From Legionellaceae bacterium (GTDB lineage: Bacteria; Pseudomonadota; Gammaproteobacteria; UBA12402), in NCBI GenBank assembly GCA_002707695.1, contig PANR01000024.1, positions 1 through 49,683 of the forward strand: a DNA stretch of 49,683 nt, written 5' to 3'. The notes under the pieces were generated by a model, which made no database searches, was not told where the DNA came from, and saw only the letters and a program-made list of their open reading frames with translations. This document shows, in pieces, positions 27,393-35,989 of the stretch. Position 1 is the stretch's first letter; every line of letters begins with the position of its first letter. The translations under genes and the position numbers were made by a program.

Positions 27393-27425
27393 ACCAAAAA
27401 GGCGGCTATTTGCCGCCTTTTTGGT
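27393..27425. terminator. Bidirectional rho-independent terminator
   Basis: Perfect 14-bp hairpin ACCAAAAAGGCGGC-TATTT-GCCGCCTTTTTGGT, with A- and T-runs on both sides of the GC core. It lies between the oxygenase pair and the convergent nrdB, so it can end transcription from both directions. Confidence 0.9.
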
Positions 27426-27435
27426 GTGTTTGATA

Positions 27436-28524
27436 CTAGTCTTCATCATCCCAAGATAATGAGCCGCCGGTTTGATATTCGGTGACACGTGTTTCAAAGA
27501 AATTTTTCTCTTTTTTCAGATCCATGACTTCGCTCATCCAAGGGAATGTGTTTTCCGCACCTGGATATTGCTCTGGCAAACCAATCTGCGCACAACGACG
27601 ATTGGCAATAAATTGCAAATATTCGCGGAAACTCTCTGCATTCATGCCAAGAATACCGCGCGGCATCGTATCAACTGCATATTGATATTCAAGTTCAACA
27701 CCTTCGCGAATCATGTTAATTGCTTCTTGTTGAAATGCTTCAGTCCACAAGCTTGGGTTTTCTAATTTGATTTGATTAATGACATCAATGCCAAAGTTAA
27801 GGTGCATGGATTCGTCACGAAGAATATATTGAAACTGCTCTGCAGTTCCAACCATTTTATTGCGACGACCCATTGATAAAATTTGCGTAAAGCCCACATA
27901 GAAGAAGATGCCTTCAAAGATGACATAGAAAGCCACCAAGTCACGCATGAGTCGTTGATTCGCTTCAGGTGTGCCAGTATGGAAGGTTGGATCACCTAAA
28001 CTTTGCGTATACTTCAATGCCCATGATGCTTTGCGTGCTACTGAGGGGAGTTCGCGATACATGTTAAATACTTCGGCTTCATCCAAACCTAAACTTTGCA
28101 CAACATAAGTATAAGCGTGTGTGTGAATGGCTTCCTCAAACGCTTGTCGCAACACATATTGGCGGCATTCAGGATTAGTGATGTGACGATAAACAGCAAG
28201 TACTAAGTTGTTAGCCACCAATGAATCAGCTGTTGAGAAAAACCCAAGGTTTTGTTTGACGATACGGCGTTCGTCTTCCGTTAGACCATTGGGGTCGCGC
28301 CATAACGCGATGTCGGCAGCCATGTTTACTTCCTGAGGCATCCAATGGTTTGCACAGCCTACGAGATATTTATCCCAAGCCCATTCATATTTGAATGGTA
28401 CCAGCTGATTGAGATCAGCTCGGCAGTTAATAATTTTTTTATCATCAACTTGAATGCGCGCGGCGCCCATTTCTAGCTCTTCTAAGCCGGTTGCACCGCC
28501 TTCGGTTGCTACTACTTCTGACAT
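27436..28524 (-). CDS. nrdB: Class Ia ribonucleotide reductase, small (beta) subunit
   Basis: 362 aa from ATG 28524, behind TAGGAG 8 bases upstream; a longer TTG start would overlap that site. It generates the radical that NrdA uses to reduce ribonucleotides. It belongs to the Pseudomonas/Chlamydia-type clade ([27 protein letters not shown]). The radical Tyr is retained (Tyr138), as are metal ligands Asp100, Glu131 and His134, so it is a di-iron Tyr type rather than the Phe-containing class Ic of Chlamydia. It lies 26 bases after nrdA and ends at a terminator. Confidence 0.96.
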   Translation of the reverse strand: MSEVVATEGGATGLEELEMGAARIQVDDKKIINCRADLNQLVPFKYEWAWDKYLVGCANHWMPQEVNMAADIALWRDPNGLTEDERRIVKQNLGFFSTADSLVANNLVLAVYRHITNPECRQYVLRQAFEEAIHTHAYTYVVQSLGLDEAEVFNMYRELPSVARKASWALKYTQSLGDPTFHTGTPEANQRLMRDLVAFYVIFEGIFFYVGFTQILSMGRRNKMVGTAEQFQYILRDESMHLNFGIDVINQIKLENPSLWTEAFQQEAINMIREGVELEYQYAVDTMPRGILGMNAESFREYLQFIANRRCAQIGLPEQYPGAENTFPWMSEVMDLKKEKNFFETRVTEYQTGGSLSWDDED

Positions 28525-28550
28525 ATCAATTCTCCTAAATATCAATTAAT

Positions 28551-31500
28551 TTATTGGCACGCTTCACAATCTGGATCGTCAATCGAACACGCCTTTGGCG
28601 CTGCAGAGCCCACTTCGGCATCCGTTTGTACAGCGTTTAGCGACCCTTTGCTTACCGTTGATTTTTCCATATGGCTTGCGCCTAAACTGCGTAAGTAATA
28701 CGTTGTTTTTAAGCCGCTCGTCCAAGCATGACGATAAAGACTGTCGAGTTTTTTGCCTGATGGATTAGCCATGTAGAGGTTGAGCGATTGTGATTGATCA
28801 ATCCATTTTTGACGTTTTGCGCCTGCTTTGACTAACCAGCTTGGATCAACCTCAAATGCTGTAGCATATAATGCTTTTAGTTCTTCAGGAATACGATCGA
28901 TGCGTTGAACGCTACCATCATAGTATTTTAGATCATTGACCATCACATCATCCCAAAGGCCGCGAGATTTTAAATCACGAACCAGATAGGGGTTAACGAC
29001 AGTAAACTCACCTGACATATTCGATTTAACATATAAATTTTGATAAGTCGGTTCAATAGATTGTGAAACACCGCAAATGTTAGAAATGGTGGCCGTTGGT
29101 GCAATGGCCATCACATTAGAATTACGCATGCCTTTTTTAATTTTTTTGCGCAAGCTTTCCCAATCTAAAGTGGTTTCTTGATCCATGTCACAATTAACGC
29201 CGTTTCGTGCATCAATGACGTACTTGACTGAATCAATCGGTAATACACCTTGATTCCATAATGACCCTTCAAAGCTTTCATATGCGCCGCGTTCTTGCGC
29301 CAGCTCTGCAGAAGCTTCTAATGCATAATAACTGACGTACTCCTGATAGCGATCAGCAAATTTGACAGCTTGCTCTGATGCGTAAGGAATACGTTTGCGA
29401 TACAAGCAATCTTGAAAGCCCATCACGCCCAAACCGATGGGGCGGTGTTTTAAGTTAGAATTTCTTGCTTGCGGGATAGTGTAGTAATTGATGTTGATCA
29501 CATTGTCTAACATGCGAATAGCTGTTTTAACCGTTTTCTTGAGGCGTTCAACATCAAATCGATTGTTGTCGTCCATATGTTGAGGTAGGTTGATGCTGCC
29601 TAAATTACACACGGCGACTTCTTCTTTAGACGTGTTCAATGTGATTTCAGTACACAGATTTGAGCTATGCACAACACCGCTATGGCGTTGTGGCGAGCGT
29701 AAGTTACAAGGATCTTTAAACGTAATCCATGGGTGGCCAGTTTCAAACAACATGCTGAGCATCTTGCGCCATAACGCAAGGGCGGACACCACTTTGTAAT
29801 TATTCATTTCGCCGCGCCGCGCTTTTTCTTCATAAGCGAGGTAGGCTTTTTCAAAATCTTTTCCGTACAGGTCATGTAACTCTGGTGCTTCATCAGGGGA
29901 GAAGAGCGTCCAGTCTTGTTTGTCATGAACACGTTGCATAAACAAATCGTTAACCCACGCTGCCGTGTTCATGTCATGCGTACGACGACGATCATCGCCT
30001 GTGTTTTTGCGTAGCTCTAAAAAGTCTTCAAAATCTTTGTGCCAAACTTCGAGATAAGCACACACAGCCCCTTTGCGCTTGCCGCCATTGTGAGCTAGCG
30101 CGGCAGTTGTCATATAACTTTCGTCACCTTCAACCTTTAAATCATAGACGAATGGAACGGGGACGATAGGGTTAATTGAACGTAGGCGACTAAATAGCGT
30201 TTTGCCCCACACAAACCAATTGCGTTTTTTAACAGCTTGGCAACCAACGAGCTCGGCAATTTCTGGCACAGCTGGAATGCGTAGATCATATGCCTTAGTT
30301 TTGCCGTTAAATTCGATTCGTTCACCATTATCGCGAACGCCTGTATGGGAGTTTTCTCTTTCGCGATATTGACCAGCGCAAGGAATGCCAAGGCGCAGTA
30401 ATTGATATCGCAATCCTTCTGCGAGCGATGTGGACGTGTTGGTGAAATAAATTTCTTTGCCGCGGCTGACACCACCATCTGTTTCAAGCAGCCCTTTGAT
30501 TAAGGCGAGCGTTTGTGATTTTGGCAGATGACTAAACCGTCTGGCGATATGTTTCTCCTTGTTGCTGTGGTAGATGTCATCTCGCGTAAATGGTAATGCA
30601 GATTGGCCAGCGCTGACAAATTGTCCGGTTGAACCGTCACGCATTAATCCTTTGCCAATAGACCAACGCACTTGTTGATAGTTTTTGCCTCGATTGGTTA
30701 CCCAATAATGAATGCCGCGATTTTTTAAATATTCGCGAACAAACACTAAGTGTTCATCTTGCTGTGGGTTGCCAGAGACGCCCCATTCATGTTCGGATAA
30801 ATGCCCGTCTCCTAGCAAAATACCATAAAGACGCGCATCTTCTTCGGTAAAGTGCTCAACAGGGACAATTTCTTGTGGAATAGTTTGTCCAATGTAATCG
30901 TTTGCTTTAAGCTCGCCAGCGTCAACCCATGCCGTCATGAGTTTGCCGCTTGTCAGTTGGGCAAGTGTACGATCAATGCTTTGTTCGCGCGCCACCTGTT
31001 GAATGGCCCAAATAGGATGGCCTGAAGTTACTTTGATTGGCTTAATTGAATGTTTAATATTGAGCTCAACCATCGGATCAGTTTGGTTATAAAGCATTTG
31101 ATCAAGCACTTCTCGGTATTCGCCGCGTTGGCCTAATACCAAGTCACCTTTTTTAACATCCCTGATGGCTTTGATGCCGTCGGCGGTGTAGAGCAAAGTT
31201 TCGGGTGAAAAACATTGATTCACAGCGATGGCAGTCGCATCAGCAACGTTGAGGAAGGGAACCACGCCCTGCGACCTGCCATTTGTGCCATGAATATGTG
31301 CGCCCATCGCGCGAACAGATGTCCAGTCATTACCAAGGCCGCCGGCGTATTTAGACAGTAATGCATTGTCTTTAATCGCGCCGTAAATGCTATCAAGGTC
31401 ATCGCTCACGGTTGTTAAGAAGCAGCTAGATAATTGCGGACGTTGTGTGCCTGCATTAAAAAGCGTTGGCGTTGAGCTCATAAAATCAAATGTAGATAAT

Positions 31501-32543
31501 AAGTTGTAGAATTCAATAGCGCGTGCTTCGCGATCTTTTTCTTCAACGGCCAAGCCCATCGCAACACGCATGAAAAATGCTTGGGGCAATTCGAAACGTA
31601 TGTTGTTGTGATGAATGAAGTAGCGATCATACAGTGTTTGCATGCTGAGATACGTAAATTGATGATCACGTTCGGGCATTAATGCTTTGGTGATTTTGTC
31701 GAGATCAAATTTGAGTAATTCATCGCTGATGCGCCCAAGCTCAACGCCTTTTTCTAGATAAGCGCGAAAGTATTCGCCATAGAGTTCAAACATTTCGGCA
31801 AAGGTTGCATTGGTGGCAACACCTAAGTAAGTCAGCGCTTCGCTGCGCAGTTCATCAAGCAATAAACGAGCGGTGACTTGGCTATAGTTCGGATCACGCT
31901 CTACAAATGCGCGTGAGGTAATGATCAAAGCTTTGCTGACATCGCTTTCCGGCATGCCATTATACAGGTTACGTTGCACTTCTTTTAGGATGACCTCGGG
32001 ATCGACGTCAGTGAGTTCTGCGCAGGCTTCTTGCACAACAGTTTGCACACGTTCGTAATCCAGCGGCGCTGTTGCACCATCGCTTAGCATCACATCAATG
32101 CTAATATCAGTTTTTGGTTTAACAACAGCTTTAGGTGCTGCATCTTCTTTGCGTGCTTTGTGACGCTCTTCACGGTAAAGCACGTAAGCGCGCGCTACTT
32201 TTTGTTCGCCAGCGCGCATTAATGCTAACTCAACTTGATCTTGTATAAATTCGATATGCACAGCACTGTCGGTGAGTGCGCGTGCCTGTAAGGTTTTTGT
32301 AATGTCTTGAGTTAATTCGTCGACTTTTTCGTGTATGCGGCGCGAGGCAACAGCGGTATTGCCTTCAACCGCTAAAAATGCTTTGGTGACTGCCACTTTA
32401 ATTTTGCTTTCTTCATAGGGCACGCCCGTGCCGTTACGGCGAATAACGCGTAGCTCACCAGGCTGAGAGTTATTCGTATTGATAGTGTTAATGACTGGGG
32501 TGGCTTCGGCTGTGCTAGCATCAGCTGTAGTTACTTCGCTCAT
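28551..32543 (-). CDS. nrdA: Class Ia ribonucleotide reductase, large (alpha) subunit, containing an intein
   Basis: Reduces ribonucleoside diphosphates to deoxy forms. The precursor is 1330 aa; removing the 376-aa intein leaves 954, close to Pseudomonas NrdA. Two ATP-cone domains lie in the first 250 residues (beginning LRVIRRNGTGVPYEESKI). The catalytic residues are Cys in LSSCFLTTV, the Asn-x-Cys-x-Glu thiyl-radical motif in SSNLCTEI, and the second redox Cys in VAVCNLGSINL; the C-terminal CEACQ is the dithiol relay. The start at 32543 has a GGAGT site. The intein is in AIAVNQ/GGKRKGA. Upstream lie NrdR-box-like and DnaA-box-like sites. Confidence 0.96.
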   Translation of the reverse strand: MSEVTTADASTAEATPVINTINTNNSQPGELRVIRRNGTGVPYEESKIKVAVTKAFLAVEGNTAVASRRIHEKVDELTQDITKTLQARALTDSAVHIEFIQDQVELALMRAGEQKVARAYVLYREERHKARKEDAAPKAVVKPKTDISIDVMLSDGATAPLDYERVQTVVQEACAELTDVDPEVILKEVQRNLYNGMPESDVSKALIITSRAFVERDPNYSQVTARLLLDELRSEALTYLGVATNATFAEMFELYGEYFRAYLEKGVELGRISDELLKFDLDKITKALMPERDHQFTYLSMQTLYDRYFIHHNNIRFELPQAFFMRVAMGLAVEEKDREARAIEFYNLLSTFDFMSSTPTLFNAGTQRPQLSSCFLTTVSDDLDSIYGAIKDNALLSKYAGGLGNDWTSVRAMGAHIHGTNGRSQGVVPFLNVADATAIAVNQCFSPETLLYTADGIKAIRDVKKGDLVLGQRGEYREVLDQMLYNQTDPMVELNIKHSIKPIKVTSGHPIWAIQQVAREQSIDRTLAQLTSGKLMTAWVDAGELKANDYIGQTIPQEIVPVEHFTEEDARLYGILLGDGHLSEHEWGVSGNPQQDEHLVFVREYLKNRGIHYWVTNRGKNYQQVRWSIGKGLMRDGSTGQFVSAGQSALPFTRDDIYHSNKEKHIARRFSHLPKSQTLALIKGLLETDGGVSRGKEIYFTNTSTSLAEGLRYQLLRLGIPCAGQYRERENSHTGVRDNGERIEFNGKTKAYDLRIPAVPEIAELVGCQAVKKRNWFVWGKTLFSRLRSINPIVPVPFVYDLKVEGDESYMTTAALAHNGGKRKGAVCAYLEVWHKDFEDFLELRKNTGDDRRRTHDMNTAAWVNDLFMQRVHDKQDWTLFSPDEAPELHDLYGKDFEKAYLAYEEKARRGEMNNYKVVSALALWRKMLSMLFETGHPWITFKDPCNLRSPQRHSGVVHSSNLCTEITLNTSKEEVAVCNLGSINLPQHMDDNNRFDVERLKKTVKTAIRMLDNVININYYTIPQARNSNLKHRPIGLGVMGFQDCLYRKRIPYASEQAVKFADRYQEYVSYYALEASAELAQERGAYESFEGSLWNQGVLPIDSVKYVIDARNGVNCDMDQETTLDWESLRKKIKKGMRNSNVMAIAPTATISNICGVSQSIEPTYQNLYVKSNMSGEFTVVNPYLVRDLKSRGLWDDVMVNDLKYYDGSVQRIDRIPEELKALYATAFEVDPSWLVKAGAKRQKWIDQSQSLNLYMANPSGKKLDSLYRHAWTSGLKTTYYLRSLGASHMEKSTVSKGSLNAVQTDAEVGSAAPKACSIDDPDCEACQ
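30087..31214 (-). mobile_element. Intein with LAGLIDADG homing endonuclease inside NrdA
   Basis: 376 residues starting at Cys1 (CFSPETLLYTADGIKAI, block A), with TSGHP (block B, His66), LAGLIDADG-type motifs LYGILLGDG (129-137) and LIKGLLETDGG (238-248), block F at about 355-368 (VYDLKVEGDESYM, without the usual His) and the C-terminal HN. The host sequence continues with Gly, not the Cys/Ser/Thr used in standard splicing. Both endonuclease motifs keep their acidic residues, so homing may still be possible. The reading frame is open throughout; the intein must be removed for NrdA to work. Confidence 0.93.
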
Positions 32544-32708
32544 ATGTTTGACTCCGTGTGTTATGTTTAGGTCCTGCCAGACCAGCAAAACAAAATGCAT
32601 CGCATGCCGGCTTGGTTTTGCTCTGTTTTTGAAGTGACTTCACCCATGAAATACCTTTAAGCGGTTGTATTTACAGGCGAAATTGCACTCGGTATCTGTC
32701 CTGATACA

Positions 32709-32774
32709 ACCCCAAGATCTTGGGGTAACTAAACAGAGTTATAACAAGATAGTGCGGTTTCGAATGGATTGCAA
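32709..32774 (-). promoter_or_regulatory. nrdAB promoter with two NrdR-box-like sites
   Basis: An 18-bp perfect palindrome ACCCCAAGATCTTGGGGT (32709-32726) and a partly matching site ATAACAAGATAGTGCGGT (32741-32758; 12 of 18 bases the same) have centres 32 bases apart, the spacing used by NrdR. On the minus strand TTGCAA (32774-32769) and TATCTT (32751-32746), 17 apart, put the -10 inside the second box, a repressor-like arrangement. The 387-base gap 32544-32930 otherwise shows no gene. Confidence 0.55.
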
Positions 32775-32796
32775 GGGGACAAATGAAGAAAGTCCT

Positions 32797-32828
32797 GTGG
32801 AAATCTTGTGGAAATCTTGTGATAAAAT
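32797..32828 (-). promoter_or_regulatory. 11-base repeats resembling DnaA boxes upstream of nrdAB
   Basis: GTGGAAATCTT occurs twice in tandem (32797-32818), followed by GTGATAAAATT. Reading the minus strand, each gives a TTTCCACA-type sequence matching the DnaA box TTATCCACA at 7 of 9 positions, spaced one helical turn apart. E. coli nrdAB is DnaA-regulated, which makes this plausible; the match is imperfect. Confidence 0.35.
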
Positions 32829-32930
32829 TGACCCGTTAATATTATGGTTTTATGTGTGCCAGATTGGGTACATGCTGTCCATGATGGTGGTCAGTCTGCA
32901 TATACCCTATGGTCATTCGGTAAGCGTGAA

Positions 32931-33536
32931 TTAGCCAAGTTGCTCAGCTACAAATTCCCAATTCACTAGTTGCCAAAAGGCTTCAATGTATTTGGGTCGT
33001 GCATTACGATAATCAACGTAATAAGCATGTTCCCACACATCGCAAGTCATTAATGGTTTTAGATTATCCGTCATAGGATTGCCGGCGTTGCTGGTGCTCA
33101 CGATTTTTAAACTATCACCGTCTTTAACTAACCAAGCCCAGCCGGATCCAAACGTGGTGGCAGCTGTTGTTGAAAACGTTTCTTTGAATTTGTCGAACGA
33201 ACCAAAATGCTTATTGATGGCATCAGCTAATGCGCCGGTTGGTTCGCCGCCACCGTTAGGTGACAAGCTTGGTTCGCCGCCACCGTTAGGTGACAAGCAA
33301 TGCCAGTAAAACGTGTGGTTCCAAATTTGCGCTGCGTTATTAAAAACACCGCCATCTGCTGAGGTGATGATATCTTCAAGTGATTTGTCTTCAAATTCAG
33401 TGCCTGGGACTAGCTCATTAAGCTTGTTGACGTAAGCTTGGTGATGTTTGCCGTAGTGGTATTCGAGCGTTTCTTTAGAAATATGAGGTTCAAGTGCGTT
33501 CATTTCATAGGGTAATTTAGGCAGTTCAAATGTCAT
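32931..33536 (-). CDS. sodB: Iron superoxide dismutase with an in-frame tandem duplication
   Basis: Disproportionates superoxide in the cytosol. 201 aa. Metal ligands: His27, His74, Asp166 and His170, with Gln70 in NNAAQIWNH marking the iron type. Residues 81-90 and 91-100 are the near-identical units LSPNGGGEPS and LSPNGGGEPT, where E. coli SodB has one; ligands after it are shifted by exactly 10. At the DNA level 30 bases are duplicated (33241-33300, 28 of 30 identical). Start behind AAAAGGAG. Transcribed alone. Confidence 0.95.
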   Translation of the reverse strand: MTFELPKLPYEMNALEPHISKETLEYHYGKHHQAYVNKLNELVPGTEFEDKSLEDIITSADGGVFNNAAQIWNHTFYWHCLSPNGGGEPSLSPNGGGEPTGALADAINKHFGSFDKFKETFSTTAATTFGSGWAWLVKDGDSLKIVSTSNAGNPMTDNLKPLMTCDVWEHAYYVDYRNARPKYIEAFWQLVNWEFVAEQLG

Positions 33537-33633
33537 GGATAGTCTCCTTTTATGGCGTTACGTGTTGCGCAACTATATCGCACTTGATTTCAAGATCCAA
33601 CCGAGAAAATTTGTGGTTATTATTTGGCTCAGC

Positions 33634-33662
33634 TTGCAGGACCTTGTGCGATGGTCTATAGT
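33634..33662 (+). promoter_or_regulatory. Promoter of the first secreted-protein gene
   Basis: TTGCAG (33634-33639) and TATAGT (33657-33662) with a 17-base spacer, 42 bases before the ATG of the 185-aa secreted protein. Confidence 0.55.
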
Positions 33663-33703
33663 TAAGACAGGTGTTTCTTGAAGAAGAATGAAGGGAGTCA
33701 ACG

Positions 33704-34261
33704 ATGAAAACTATTGTTAAAATTGGTCTTATTAGCAGTTTGCTTGTCGGCGCGTGTTTGTCGGCAAACGTGATGGCGCAAACGCCGTCCGTCAACTTTT
33801 CTAACCTGTCTCATACATTATTAAATAACCCGCCAACGCCCAAAGCCCCTAATGCATCAGTCACGGCAGGGTGGACACGTCAGCAAAAAGAAATGTTAAC
33901 GCAGTTTGCTCAACAAGCAAGCAGAATTGGCTGGCAATCGGGCTCGATCAACAACCCTTATCTAGGTCCGACGAGGCCGCTCCGTTACTACAGTGAAATG
34001 CCTCAGTTGGAGCGAACTGTTGCAAAGAGTTTTCCAAACCTTTCAAAAAGTTCACTAAACGACGTTCTTAGTTATCTAGCAGGCGTTAGAGCATCTTCTG
34101 AAGGGCAAGCGAATCATCTCAGATCTACTACAAGCCCTACTCTTTTTGATGCGACAACAGCCGCTCCCGATTTCAGGGTTAACCAAGCTTCTGCTTCTGT
34201 CGGGTTTAGAACTCGAGGAAACTTTGATTCAGACATGGTCCTAGAGGAAGAAGAGCTGTAG
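33704..34261 (+). CDS. Small secreted protein of a two-member paralogous family (copy 1)
   Basis: 185 aa with a Sec signal peptide: MKTIVKIG, a hydrophobic core, then ANVMA/QTPS with cleavage after about residue 25. The mature part contains APNASVTAGWTRQQKEMLTQ, which aligns with APNALLTAGFTRSQKETLTR in the copy at 35990, and a Leu/Ser/Asp-rich second half (LNDVLSYLAGV) that aligns with RDILTYLLSV. The acidic C-terminus is also shared. No catalytic motif is recognised; periplasmic or exported. A strong ribosome site (AAGGGAG) is present. Confidence 0.85.
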   Translation: MKTIVKIGLISSLLVGACLSANVMAQTPSVNFSNLSHTLLNNPPTPKAPNASVTAGWTRQQKEMLTQFAQQASRIGWQSGSINNPYLGPTRPLRYYSEMPQLERTVAKSFPNLSKSSLNDVLSYLAGVRASSEGQANHLRSTTSPTLFDATTAAPDFRVNQASASVGFRTRGNFDSDMVLEEEEL

Positions 34262-34295
34262 CGTTCTTCCCGTTCGCTTCATGCCGACTTTTCGT

Positions 34296-35528
34296 TCAAT
34301 TGCTGTTAAGTCGGCGCTCGATTGCTTGAGCACTTTTGCTTGAAACGCCTGCTTTGCTTGCGAGTTTTTTCCACTGGGCACGTGCTGATAGTACGTTATC
34401 CAACATGGTTTGTGCCTCTTGTTTGTTAATGCTGGCTGATAGTGCTAATTCTATTAAATCATCGTGTGTGATGTGCTTACCTTTGCCCATAACCATGGTA
34501 CTTTGTTCGCCGCCAGGGCCTGAGGAAAAAGTTAAATCATAAGCTGGCGTTAATTGCCATTGCCCGTCTGCATTGATCATGAATGATATATTTTTTGTAT
34601 GATCATCTTTGTTGTGCATCAATACGTTAAAAACGCATAGACGAAAAAGTTTGCGTACTTCATTTTTGCTTTTAGTTAGCAGAAAGGTTGCTTTGAGTAA
34701 TGTTTTGTAATCCATGGAGGGTGTTCTGAAATCTGAGTGTAATAAACCGCAAGCTGAATGAATGTGAAAACGCTTTTGACTCGCACGATCAAAACGTTTT
34801 GTTGCGAAATAACCTGGGCCGTGTTTGGCGGGCAGCAAACAGGTTTCCATTGTTTCTATGCCAGCAAGCTTTGCTAGTTGTGCGTAGACAAATTCAATGG
34901 CACCGCTATCGAAGGGCTCAACAGCATTGGGAAATTTAACGAGCCAATGTTCATAGCCTGCTGGCAATTCATTGGCGCCATGAATAATATTTTTTTTATT
35001 GTTTAAACCAATCATGGCTTTTGGCCTGGCACCTGCTGAGGAGCCATTTAGTTCAAGTATTTCTGCAATAACGGCGCTAGCATCACCTTGTAAAATTTGC
35101 CGCGTTTGTTTGGCTAGCAAATCTAAATCTAATTGTTGTGGCGTGTCTGTTGATTGTTCGTGGGCAGGGTAATAGATCAATGCGCCCATGCCGTGTTCGC
35201 CAACATAAGTCAGTCGATCAAGCGGTGTTAATTCATCGGGCAATATGCCTTCTTCACGCACAGCGCGATCGAGGAGTAAGCGACCCCAGCCGTCAGGCAA
35301 GCTGTCGTTGAACAGGCCTGGCAATCCGTCGAATAAAGCGGGGTCGCCTTGTTGCAAGCCAGCTTTCAGCGGCAGAGTAAAGGGTGAAAGCTCGATGCCT
35401 TTTTGAATGAAGCTTTCGTCATATTCGAAATAGGCCGTTTGATCGCGATAAGCCAAGCGGCCTACTTTGACCGGGTGGTCTGTGGTTTTTAAATAGACGT
35501 CAACTTGTTTGACAGATTTGTTGCTCAT
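34296..35528 (-). CDS. HipA-like serine/threonine kinase toxin
   Basis: 410 aa. The HipA-family N-terminal subdomain (VYLKTTDHPVKVGRLAYRDQ) is followed by the conserved GLPGLFNDSLPDGWGRLLLDR (about 68-88), the Gly-rich SSAGARPK loop (163-170), and the kinase catalytic region MHNKDDHTKN (304-313, Asp309) with the metal-binding Asp331 in PAYDLTF. HipA toxins phosphorylate a tRNA synthetase to induce growth arrest; the target here is unknown. Its ATG overlaps the hipB-like gene by four bases. The pair is flanked on both sides by the secreted paralogues on the opposite strand. Confidence 0.9.
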   Translation of the reverse strand: MSNKSVKQVDVYLKTTDHPVKVGRLAYRDQTAYFEYDESFIQKGIELSPFTLPLKAGLQQGDPALFDGLPGLFNDSLPDGWGRLLLDRAVREEGILPDELTPLDRLTYVGEHGMGALIYYPAHEQSTDTPQQLDLDLLAKQTRQILQGDASAVIAEILELNGSSAGARPKAMIGLNNKKNIIHGANELPAGYEHWLVKFPNAVEPFDSGAIEFVYAQLAKLAGIETMETCLLPAKHGPGYFATKRFDRASQKRFHIHSACGLLHSDFRTPSMDYKTLLKATFLLTKSKNEVRKLFRLCVFNVLMHNKDDHTKNISFMINADGQWQLTPAYDLTFSSGPGGEQSTMVMGKGKHITHDDLIELALSASINKQEAQTMLDNVLSARAQWKKLASKAGVSSKSAQAIERRLNSN

Positions 35529-35830
35529 GTTCGCCGACCTCGCTGGCGTTTTTTGGGCGCTGATTGTAGTACCTCGTCAAACGTTTGATAGGTTGGTTTG
35601 ATAGGGTCGAGCGCTGTCGAGATAGGTTCGAGATAGTCTAAGACTAATGCGAGATGTAGAAAGGATTCGAGGGAGATCTTTCCTGTGCGCTCGAATTTTC
35701 TCAGCGTGGGTAGTTTTACGCCAGATCGCTCAGCGAGGCCGGCTTGGGTGAGTCCAAGCGCTAGGCGCCGCGTGCGGAAAGCGCCGCCGGCTTTTTTGAG
35801 CACATCTTCTGTGCCAATAAGTGATATCAT
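35525..35830 (-). CDS. HipB-like antitoxin, XRE-family regulator
   Basis: 101 aa. The helix-turn-helix is at about 20-65: TRRLALGLTQAGLAERSGVK followed by LPTLRKFERTGKISLESFLH. The C-terminal tail is basic (KKRQRGRR). It precedes and overlaps the HipA-like gene, the usual order, and would repress the pair and hold HipA inactive. The palindrome TTAAAT-N6-ATTTAA at 35835-35852, just upstream, could be its operator. Confidence 0.88.
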   Translation of the reverse strand: MISLIGTEDVLKKAGGAFRTRRLALGLTQAGLAERSGVKLPTLRKFERTGKISLESFLHLALVLDYLEPISTALDPIKPTYQTFDEVLQSAPKKRQRGRRT

Positions 35831-35834
35831 AATG

Positions 35835-35852
35835 TTAAATATATCAATTTAA
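35835..35852 (-). promoter_or_regulatory. Candidate operator of the HipBA-like pair
   Basis: TTAAAT-ATATCA-ATTTAA, six-base arms, begins five bases upstream of the HipB-like start codon. AT-rich and short, so it could be chance; a binding site for the antitoxin is the natural hypothesis. Confidence 0.3.
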
Positions 35853-35927
35853 ACAAGATAAGTGATGTTATTGTATCATTAACGTTGATTTTTTGCAAGA
35901 GGATATTTTGCCGATTATGCACCATGG

Positions 35928-35957
35928 TTGGCGATTCGGTATTTTATGGCTTACAAT
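35928..35957 (+). promoter_or_regulatory. Promoter of the second secreted-protein gene
   Basis: TTGGCG (35928-35933) and TACAAT (35952-35957) with an 18-base spacer, 33 bases before the ATG. Confidence 0.5.
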
Positions 35958-35989
35958 GAAACTATGGAATTTTTAAAAGGAGTTATCAG

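Noticed and set aside
27436-28524. NrdB as a Chlamydia-type class Ic (Mn/Fe, Phe in place of the radical Tyr)
   Set aside because: The [10 protein letters not shown] motif looks Chlamydia-like, but aligning with E. coli NrdB shows the radical Tyr (Tyr138) and Asp100 ligand are retained.
32665-32934. An 89-codon + strand reading frame upstream of nrdA
   Set aside because: It overlaps the NrdR-like and DnaA-like sites, has no ribosome site and no recognisable domain; it is the regulatory gap.
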